Positions 55,155 through 64,000 of a stretch of 64,000 bases of DNA are shown one piece after another. Below the pieces are notes generated by a model that saw nothing but the letters and a program-made list of their open reading frames with translations, was not told the DNA's origin and did no database searches. The translations under genes and the position numbers were made by a program. Numbering within the stretch: the stretch's first letter is position 1; every line of letters begins with the position of its first letter. Source of the stretch: Flectonema sp. DT1601 (lineage: Eukaryota > Euglenozoa > Diplonemea > Diplonemida > Diplonemidae); the NCBI GenBank assembly GCA_964019425.1, contig OZ025864.1, forward strand, positions 125,001-189,000, given 5' to 3'.

Positions 55155-55966
55155 CTTTTTTTTTTTTTAAAGAAAAAACAATCAGTTTAGCGTCTTGACC
55201 AGGACGGAAAATAGAAAGTAATCGACATAGTCGATCGATAAAAAAAACAATGATAACATTGTTTATTCTTTTTTTTTTTTTTTTTAAATCTTTTTATTTA
55301 TTTTTTAAAAAGAAAAAAAAAAAACGGAAAATAGAAATTAGTCAACAACGTCGAACGATAAAAAAAAAAACAATGATAACATTGTTTATTCTTTTTTTTT
55401 TTATTTTTTTTTGTATTCTTTTTTATTAATTTTGAAAAAAAAACAATCAGTTTTGCGTCTTGACCAGGACGGAAAATAGAAAGTGATCGACATAGTCGAT
55501 CGATAAAAAAACAATGATAACATTGTTTATTCTTTTTTTTTTTTTTTTTTTTTTTAAATCCTTTTTATTATTTTTAAAGAAAAAACAATCAGTTTAGCGT
55601 CTTGACCAGGACGAAAAATAGAAAGTGATCGACATAGTCGATCGATAAAAAAACAATGATAACATTGTTTATTCTTTTTTTTTTTTTTCTTCTTTTTTTT
55701 AAATCCTTCTTTTTATTTTTTAAAGAAAAAACAATCAGTTTAGCGTCTTGACCAGGACGGAAAATAGAAAGTAATCGACATAGTCGATCGATAAAATAAA
55801 AACAATGATAACATTGTTTATTCCTTTTTTTTTTTTTTTTATTCTTTTTATTTATTTTTAAAGAAAAAAACGGAAAATAGAAAGTAATCGACATAGTCGA
55901 TCGATAAAAAAACAATGATAACATTGTTTATTCTTTTTTTTTTTTTTTTTTTTTTAAATTCTTTTT
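53201..55966 (-). repeat. LINE 3' UTR, copy 4 (inverted, 5'-truncated)
   Basis: Reverse complement of 45205-47970, with the same truncation point. It forms part of the 10.5-kb palindrome arms and joins the plus-strand coiled-coil copy at 55966/55967. Confidence 0.95.
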
Positions 55967-57677
55967 GAACCTCCCCACGTGGCATTCAAGACCACTAATG
56001 CGCAGCATTAAAGAAGAACCTGCCACTGCAAGTTTTATAAAAGATGGTAAAGAAATCTTCCCTGTGGAAGAAGTCAAAATCCACAAAGTAACAAAACTGA
56101 AAACGATCGAAAAGCTCACCATTGAAAGATCGTGGCTTGAGAAATGTTTTATCTGGCAAACTTGTTACGCATCGGCTCTTTCTATTCTACTTATTGCCAA
56201 TGGTTCTTCCTCCCCGGCCCCTTCTGTTTTGTTAGATGAGGATGAGCTCACTGGACTCTCCTTGTCATTCTCTTCTATTTCTTCCATCTCTTTCCAGACT
56301 CCCCCACCTGAACTCATGTCAACGGGATCGCAAACACTTCCTGCTGATTTCGCTATAGTGATAAGAACTCAATCTGACATGGGTTCTCAAACCCCCTTGT
56401 ACAAAAAAAAAGAAGGAAAATTAAGGCTGAAACTTTCCTTGAAATGCCAGATTTTAGAAAACGAATTAGAGCAAATGAAAGAACGAATTTTTTATGTTCT
56501 ATTTTTATTTTACTTTAATGCGATGTCAGCCTCCCTCGAGAAAGACAAGCAGTTACTAAATGGATTACCTGTTGAGATCAAAGCTACCAACCAGGATCCA
56601 TCCTCACTTCCTCCTGCGCCCCCTGTTTTAATTATTGAAAAAGATAGAAAAGAATATGAACTTCTGGAAGGAGTAATTCAACGGTTAACAGCAGAACGCG
56701 ATGAATCGAAGACTTCTCTTTCTGCACTAGTTCGACAATATGACTTAGTGGAAGATTACAGGAAACGTGAGCTCGCAAATCTGACTCAGAGAGCAGACCT
56801 ATCGGAAATGGCGCTCTTTAATTACCATCAAAGGTTTGTTCTTCTGTCGAACGAATTGGAGACCAAATGTAATGAGGAAAGAGAAAGTAAAATAAGACTT
56901 TTCTATACTCAACAGGAGGTCGAGAGTTTGCGTGCCGCGCGTCCCCGTATGACCCACTTTAGTCAACAAGTTTCCCCCCGAACCCCCGTTCTGTATGAAT
57001 CTGTTGCTATGATGAAGATAACAAAGAACTACCTCTCGCTCTTTACAACTACGAGTAGTCTTTTTACTCCTCTTATTAAACCCCTTATCCCTACCCTTAA
57101 TTATATCACCCCTCTTTGTCCTCTAGCCTCAATTCCTCCGACAATGCCGCAGAGTGAAGCTCTCGACCGCACGCCGACCAAGATTTTACGACAAGAGAGT
57201 CACGTTATCTCCGTTAAAGAGAATACACCTATTGCGAGACAATGGTCCGAGGGTAGGATTGACTTACTCGAGAACTACTGTCGAGCAGTAGATGACTCTC
57301 TCGAAACAAACGAGAAAGCGGCAGAGCTCTCAGAACAACTTCTGGATGCCCAACTTCGCCTCTCGGAGCTGAATCACCAACGGTGTACAACTCACGCAGA
57401 GCAGCTTGAGCAATCCATGATGTTAACGGGACTGGCGAGCGATTTAAATGCTCAACTCGCCTTGGCACGGTCTCAAATTGCGGCCCTGAAGTTCCAATTA
57501 GCTTCATGGGCAGAAGGTTTGAGTCCGCCAGACACAGAAGAACATGAGGAAAATGAAACTCCGCCGAGAAAGTCTGAGCGTTCAACTCTGAAAAAACGAA
57601 CCCCTCCATCAAGATATCGTTACAATCGAAGGAGATGTTCTGCTGATGACGTTCACGGTGACTCCACCCCCTTGTAA
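55967..57677 (+). CDS. LINE coiled-coil region, direct copy
   Basis: Same 569-residue reading frame as 43494-45204 on the opposite strand, with one synonymous base difference near 57352. It again lacks its own ATG at the start (TTG at 55965 lies in the joined array; first ATG 55998). It is followed by 180 bp and a full 3' UTR, so here the natural order coiled coil, stop, 3' UTR is preserved. Confidence 0.7.
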
Positions 57678-57858
57678 TTCTCTTTTTCCTTACTTTCACA
57701 TCACTTTGTTTAGTTAGTTTTTTAGCTTATTTATTATTTATTGTTCGTTTTTGTTTGTATTATTTTATCGATATGTTTATGTCCGTCAGATCATAACGTT
57801 AATCAGGTTAATTGTTAATTGTTAATTATAAATGGTCTAAACCCCAATCCAAGTTCCC
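57678..57858 (+). other. Sequence between coiled-coil stop codon and hairpin-rich 3' UTR (direct copy)
   Basis: Duplicate of 43314-43493. Contains TTAATTGTTAATTGTTAATT at about 57808-57828. Confidence 0.5.
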
Positions 57859-60505
57859 AAGGCTTGGCATAGATTTGAGTGACGCCTTACTGGCCTCCTC
57901 ATCCTCTATGAGTGGTGAGGGGCCAGCAATGGTTTTTTTTTTTTTTTTTTTTCTCTTATTTCTTTTTTTCTTTTTCTTTTACTCTAATATGAAATATTTT
58001 TGAACAAAATGTGATTATTAATTTAAAAAAAAAAAAAAAAAATAATAATGTAAATGAATAATAAAAAAAAAAAAAAAAAAAACATGCCTTGGGAATACAA
58101 TCAAAGCCCCAATTAATCGGTCCTTTCTTTTTCCTTCTTGTCAAGTGATCGCTCCACTCGTCGATCACCAAAACCGATTGTATTTATATCTGTTCTTTTC
58201 TCAACGATCGGCTATACCGACCATTTTTTTTTTATAAATAATTGTTTTCTTCTTCTCGACGATCAGATCCAATTGATCGACCTTTTTTTTTTTTTTTTTT
58301 CCTTTATTCCTTCCATCCCTCCCGCTCCCCTAATTTTAAATAAAAACAAGATCAGCTCAGCTTGATCGTTAATCTTTTTTTCTTTTTTTAATTTAAACTG
58401 ATTGTATTTATATCTGTTTATTTTTCTCGACGATCGGCTATACCGATCAACCTTTAAAATAATTTCTTCTTCTCGACGATCAGATCCAATTGATCAACCT
58501 TTTCTTTTTTTTTCCTCTATTCCTTCCATCCCTCCCGCTCCCCTATTTGTAATAAAAACAAGATCAGCTCAGCTTGATCGTTAATCTTTTTTTCTTTTTT
58601 TAATTTAAACTGATTGTATTTATATCTGTTTATTTTTCTCAACGATCGGCTATACCGATCAACCTTTAAAAAAATTTCCTCTTCTCGACGATCAGATCCA
58701 ATTGATCAACCTTTTCTTTTTTTTTTCCTCTATTCCTTCCATCCCTCCCGCTCCCCTATTTGTAATAAAAACAAGATCAGCTCAGCTTGATCGTTAAATT
58801 TTTTTTTCTTTCTTTTTTGTTGGTCCTAGTCAAGACCTTAAACTGACTAACCGGTCTTAATTTTAAATAAGTGTTAACCTAGTTTCTCTTTTCCTTTTCA
58901 ATTTCCTTTTAATACTCTCTATCTGGTCTGTTATGTCATATTTCTCATTTAATTTTATCATCCATTTTACTTTTCACTGTTTCCCATCTACATTTTATTT
59001 TCAAATAGTTACGGTCTGTTAAAAAAAAAAAAAAAGTTTAAATAAGTTAAATTGAACATGTTAACTCAATTCCTCAATTCTTCCGTCATGGTCATGACAT
59101 TCTTTTTCGTTTCTCTAATGCACAAGAGATACCATCACTCATGAGATACCAACGCACATACGAGATACCAGCACTCCAGAGATACCGACACGCTAGAGAT
59201 ACCAAGTCACTTGAGATACCTCCTTGTAAATTAATTCCCGGTATTTCAAATTTGAATTGATAGTGTCAACTCTGCTTGCTGCTCTTGTTAATGTGTTGTC
59301 TCCTGAAAGTGATCTTAACTCCTGTAAAAAGAAAAAAAAAAAGAAATCAAAAAAGAAGAATTTTCAAACGAAGTTATAACAACCCCTACCACCCATTATG
59401 ATCAATTCCGCTTGTTTTTTTTTTTTTTTTTTAAAACAAAAAAAAAAATAAAAAATTATAAAAGATTAAACAATGTTATCATTGTATTTTTATCGATCGA
59501 CTATGTCGATTACTTTCTATTTTCCGTCCTGGTCAAGACGCTAAACTGATTGTTTTTTTTTTTTTTTCAAAATTAATAAAAAAGAATATAAAAAAAAAAA
59601 TAAAAAAAAGAATAAACAATGTTATCATTGTTTTTTTATCGTTCGACTTTGTCGACTAATTTCTATTCTCCGTTTTTTTCTTAAAAAATAAATAAAAAGA
59701 ATTTAAAAAAAAAAAAAAAAAAAAAAGAATAAACAATGTTATCATTGTTTTTTTATCGATCGACTATGTCGATTACTTTCTATTTTCCGTTTTTTTCTTT
59801 AAAAATAAATAAAAAGAATAAAAAAAAAAAAAAAAGGAATAAACAATGTTATCATTGTTTTTATTTTATCGATCGACTATGTCGATTACTTTCTATTTTC
59901 CGTCCTGGTCAAGACGCTAAACTGATTGTTTTTTCTTTAAAAAATAAAAAGAAGGATTTAAAAAAAAGAAGAAAAAAAAAAAAAAGAATAAACAATGTTA
60001 TCATTGTTTTTTTATCGATCGACTATGTCGATCACTTTCTATTTTTCGTCCTGGTCAAGACGCTAAACTGATTGTTTTTTCTTTAAAAATAATAAAAAGG
60101 ATTTAAAAAAAAAAAAAAAAAAAAAAAGAATAAACAATGTTATCATTGTTTTTTTATCGATCGACTATGTCGATCACTTTCTATTTTCCGTCCTGGTCAA
60201 GACGCAAAACTGATTGTTTTTTTTTCAAAATTAATAAAAAAGAATACAAAAAAAAATAAAAAAAAAAAGAATAAACAATGTTATCATTGTTTTTTTTTTT
60301 ATCGTTCGACGTTGTTGACTAATTTCTATTTTCCGTTTTTTTTTTTTCTTTTTAAAAAATAAATAAAAAGATTTAAAAAAAAAAAAAAAAAGAATAAACA
60401 ATGTTATCATTGTTTTTTTTATCGATCGACTATGTCGATTACTTTCTATTTTCCGTCCTGGTCAAGACGCTAAACTGATTGTTTTTTCTTTAAAAAAAAA
60501 AAAAG

Positions 60506-60542
<37 letters not shown>

Positions 60543-61316
60543 ATAAACAATGTTATCATTGTTTTTTTTTTATCGATCGACTATGTCGATCACTTTCTAT
60601 TTTCCGTCCTGGTCAAGACGCTAAACTGATTGTTTTTTTTTTCAAAATTAATAAAAAAGAATATAAAAAAAAAAATAAAAAAAAAAGAATAAACAATGTT
60701 ATCATTGTTTTTTTTTTTATCGTTCGACTTTGTTGACTAATTTCTATTTTCCGTTTTTTTTCTTTTTAAAATAAAAAGAATTTAAAAAAAAAAAAAAAAA
60801 AGAGTAAACAATGTTATCATTGTTTTTTTTATCGATCGACTATGTCGATTACTTTCTATTTTCCGTCCTGGTCAAGACGCTAAACTGATTGTTTTTTTTT
60901 CAAAATTAATAAAAAAGAATATAAAAAAAAACAAAAAAAAAAAGAATAAACAATGTTATCATTGTTTTTTTTTATCGTTCGACTTTGTCGACTAATTTTT
61001 ATTTTCCGTTTTTTTTCTTTAAAAATAAATAAAAAGAATTTAAAAAAAAAAAAAAAAAAAGAATAAACAATGTTATCATTGTTTTTTTATCGATCGACTA
61101 TGTCGATCACTTTCTATTTTCCGTCCTGGTCAAGACGCTAAACTGATTGTTTTTTCTTTAAAATAATAAAAAGGATTAAAAAAAAAAAAAAAAAAAAAAA
61201 AGAATAAACAATGTTATCATTGTTTTTTATCGATCGACTATGTCGATCACTTTCTATTTTCCGTCCTGGTCAAGACGCTAAACTGATTGTTTTTTCTTTA
61301 AAAAATAATTAAAAGG

Positions 61317-61347
<31 letters not shown>

Positions 61348-61739
61348 ATAAACAATGTTATCATTGTTTTTTTATCGATCGACTATGTCGATCACTTTCA
61401 ATTTTCCGTCCTGGTCAGGACGCTAAACTGATTGTTTTTTCTTTAAAAATAAATAAAAAGAATAAAAAAAAAGAAAAAAAAAAGGAATAAACAATGTTAT
61501 CATTGTTTTTTTTTTATCGATCGACTATGTCGATTACTTTCTATTTTCCGTCCTGGTCAGGACGCTAAACTGATTGTTTTTTCTTTAAAAATAAATAAAA
61601 AGAATAAAAAAAAAAGAAAAAAAAAAGGAATAAACAATGTTATCATTGTTTTTTATCGATCGACTATGTCGATCACTTTCTATTTTCCGTCCTGGTCAAG
61701 ACGCTAAACTGATTGTTTTTTCTTTAAAATAATTAAAAG

Positions 61740-61772
<33 letters not shown>

Positions 61773-62025
61773 ATAAACAATGTTATCATTGTCTTTTTTC
61801 TATCGATCGACTATGTGGATCACTTTCAATTTTCCGTCCTGGTCAGGACGCTAAACTGATTGTTTTTTCTTTAAAAATAAATAAAAAGAATAAAAAAAAA
61901 AAAAAAAAAAAGGAATAAACAATGTTATCATTGTTTTTTTTCTATCGATCGACTATGTCGATTAATTTCTATTTTCCGTCCTGATCGAGACGCTAAACTG
62001 ATTGTTTCCTTTTTTTAAATAATAA

Positions 62026-62063
<38 letters not shown>

Positions 62064-62459
62064 ATCTCCCTGCTATCCTCATATCCCCACAATAATATTA
62101 TACCTTTTCATTTTCTCTTTCCTTTTCTGGTCTTTTTTTTTTCTTTTTTTCCTTTTTCATACAACGTTTTTTATTTATATTTTATTTTTTTTTTTTTTTT
62201 TCATGTTTGATTATTTCCTCTTCATATTTTTTTTCTATTCTTTCTTTTTTTTTTTTTTTTTTTTTTTCTCTACCTCTCTCTTAATTCTGTTCGTTTCTTT
62301 GAAACGAAAATTCATTTGAATATTATTCCTTGGTCAGCAACCATCATTGTCGCCCTTTGGGCCTGTTAAAAAAAAAAAAAAAATAAAAAGAAAGTTTACG
62401 TCGGGAATAGGGCAGGAGCCAAAAGCTCCCAGTCCGTTACTTCCCACTTATCGAAATTC
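57859..62459 (+). repeat. LINE 3' UTR, copy 5 (full)
   Basis: Near-identical to 30248-34849, with at least one indel (four rather than five G in GTGAGGGGCC near 57918). It contains the three 213-bp repeats, six iterons (about 59126-59220) and 19 hairpin modules. It ends at CGAAATTC, directly followed by minisatellite (TTGCTCCACACG). Confidence 0.95.
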
Positions 62460-64000
62460 TTGCTCCACACGCAAATTTTGCAAAATTCGTCAGCTCCACA
62501 CACAAAGTTTGAAAAACCTGCCAGCTCCACACGCAAAGTTTAAAAAACCTGCTTGCTCCACACACAAAGTTTGAAAAACCTGCCAGCTCCACACACAAAG
62601 TTTGAAAAACCTGCCAGCTCCACATGCAAAGTTTCAAAAAGCTGCCAGCTCCACACACAAAGTTTGCAAAATTCGTCAGCTCCACACACAAAGTTTGAAA
62701 AACCTGCCAGCTCCACACGCAAAGTTTAAAAAACCTGCTTGCTCCACACACAAAGTTTGAAAAACCTGCCAGCTCCACACACAAAGTTTGAAAAACCTGC
62801 CAGCTCCACATGCAAAGTTTCAAAAAGCTGCCAGCTCCACACACAAAGTTTGCAAAATTCGTCAGCTCCACACACAAAGTTTGAAAAACCTGCCAGCTCC
62901 ACACACAAAGTTTGAAAAACCTGCCAGCTCCACACACAAAGTTTGAAAAACCTGCCAGCTCCACATGCAAAGTTTCAAAAAGCTGCCAGCTCCACACACA
63001 AAGTTTGCAAAATTCGTCAGCTCCACACACAAAGTTTGAAAAACCTGCCAGTTCCACACAAAGTTTGCAAAACTTGGCAGCTCCACACGCAAAGTTTAAA
63101 AAACCTGCTTGCTCCACACGCAAAGTTTAAAAAACCTGCCAGTTCCACACAAAGTTTGCAAATTTCGTCAGCTCCACACGCAGAGTTTTAAAAACCTGCA
63201 AATTCCACACAAATTTTGCAAAACTTGGCAGCTCCACACGCAAAGTTTCAAAAAACATGCTTGCTCCACACGCAAAGTTTGCAAAATTCGTCAGCTCCAC
63301 ACACAAAGTTTGAAAAACCTGCCAGCTCCACACGCAAAGTTTAAAAAACCTGCCAGTTCCACACAAAGTTTACAAATTTCGTCAGCTCCACACGCAGAGT
63401 TTTAAAAACCTGCAAATTCCACACAAATTTTGCAAAACTTGGCAGCTCCACACGCAAAGTTTCAAAAAACCTGCTTGCTCCACACGCAAAGTTTGCAAAA
63501 TTCGTCAGCTCCACACGAAAAGTTTTAAAAACCTGCAAATTCCACACAGATTTTGCAAAACTTGGCAGCTCCACACGCAAAGTTTCAAAAAACCTGCCAG
63601 CTCCACATGCAAAGTTTCAAAAAGCTGCCAGCTCCACACGCAAAGTTTCAAAAACCTGCTTGCTCCACACGCAAAGTTTGCAAAATTCGTCAGCTCCACA
63701 CACAAAGTTTGAAAAACCTGCCAGCTCCACACGCAAAGTTTAAAAAACCTGCTTGCTCCACACGCAAAGTTTAAAAAACCTGCCAGCTCCACACAAAGTT
63801 TGCAAATTTCGTCAGCTCCACACGCAGAGTTTTAAAACCCTGCAAATTCCACACAAATTTTGCAAAACTTGGCAGCTCCACACGCAAAGTTTCAAAAAAC
63901 CTGCTTGCTCCACACGCAAAGTTTGCAAAATTCGTCAGCTCCACATGCAAAGTTTCAAAAAGCTGCCAGCTCCACACGCAAAGTTTCAAAAACCTGCTTG
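62460..64000. repeat. Minisatellite array 3 (~31-bp monomers, continues past the window)
   Basis: Same family as arrays 1 and 2. It begins in mid-monomer (TTGCTCCACACG), complementing the mid-monomer stop at 30245. 63109-63940 repeats the monomer order of 29211-30042 at a constant offset of 33,898 bp, then diverges near 63940. Open frames here, including a 228-codon one on the minus strand, come from the repeat and are not genes. Confidence 0.97.

Larger units (their letters stand above)
30246..62459. mobile_element. 32-kb composite of LINE pieces (R2/CRE/NeSL-like, REL endonuclease type) nested in minisatellite
   Basis: All pieces derive from one unit of about 10.35 kb: 5' UTR, RT ORF, coiled-coil ORF region, 4.6-kb 3' UTR. 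Order in the window: 3' UTR(+) 30246-34849; 5' UTR and RT(+) 34850-38708; 3' UTR and coiled coil(-) 38709-45204; partial 3' UTR(+) 45205-47970; 5' UTR and truncated RT(+) 47971-49216; 125 bp of coiled-coil 5' end 49219-49343, contiguous with full RT and 5' UTR(-) 49344-53200; partial 3' UTR(-) 53201-55966; coiled coil and 3' UTR(+) 55967-62459. The left edge follows satellite AAAAAACC and the right edge precedes TTGCTCC, so the host monomer lost about 3 bp and no target-site duplication is seen. There is no integrase, protease or direct terminal repeat, so this is not an LTR element. Confidence 0.85.
38709..62459. repeat. Large palindrome: 10.5-kb arms (38709-49216 / 51955-62459) with 2.7-kb spacer
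   Basis: The left arm reads 3' UTR(-), coiled coil(-), partial 3' UTR(+), 5' UTR, RT 5' part(+). The right arm is its reverse complement. Spacer 49217-51954 holds the rest of the minus-strand RT ORF and the coiled-coil fragment. Both arms end outwards at exactly the same base, the 3' UTR terminus. Only a few differences between arms were found (near 43802/57352, and a G-run indel near 43258/57918). Confidence 0.9.

Overview
This is nuclear DNA of a eukaryote. It has spliceosomal GT-AG introns, a mitochondrial-type glycine decarboxylase, a Cajal-body/telomerase WD40 protein and an ESCRT-III subunit. Introns are few and short (about 60-115 bp), genes are closely spaced, and A/T homopolymer runs of 15-30 bp are everywhere outside exons. 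This fits a protist or other early-branching eukaryote; the species cannot be named from the sequence.

Positions 1-8050 form a compact gene block. Four genes lie on the minus strand: glycine decarboxylase P-protein (218-3266), WRAP53/TCAB1 (3638-5492), CHMP1 (6184-6837) and a PH-like-domain protein of unknown role (7019-7948). The tail of a plus-strand gene probably runs off the left edge. In the three recognised genes the only intron lies near the 3' end of the coding sequence. The glycine decarboxylase C-terminus is complete only when a separate 28-residue exon (218-304) is added.

Positions 8050-30245 are repeats. A diverged single copy (about 8880-9639) of a 1286-bp unit leads into a ~31-bp minisatellite (9640-14125). 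A scrap of LINE 3' UTR and a 778-bp TA-flanked inverted-repeat element follow. Next comes a macrosatellite of about nine 1286-bp copies (15111-28913), interrupted at a G-run by 2.66 copies of an unrelated 902-bp repeat (18150-20547), and then a second minisatellite block (28914-30245).

Positions 30246-62459 are a 32-kb nest of pieces of one large non-LTR retrotransposon (LINE), set inside the minisatellite, which resumes at 62460. Junctions seen in different pieces imply one unit of about 10.35 kb. Its order is a short 5' UTR, then an ORF with two N-terminal zinc fingers, reverse transcriptase, CCHC knuckle and PD-(D/E)XK-type endonuclease (R2/CRE/NeSL-like). That ORF runs in frame into a ~569-residue coiled-coil region. 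A ~4.6-kb 3' UTR follows, built of tandem hairpin modules, 17-bp iterons and poly(A)/poly(T) runs. The pieces are arranged as nested inverted repeats: 4.6-kb arms around one RT gene, and a second palindrome with 10.5-kb arms and a 2.7-kb spacer. The copies are almost but not exactly identical, so the structure is very young or kept uniform by conversion. Assembly error must be excluded, but the few differences between copies argue against a simple fold-back artefact.

The most novel candidates are the LINE with a C-terminal coiled-coil extension, no AUG upstream of its zinc fingers and a hairpin-array 3' UTR, and its repeated head-to-tail and inverted self-arrangement within satellite DNA.
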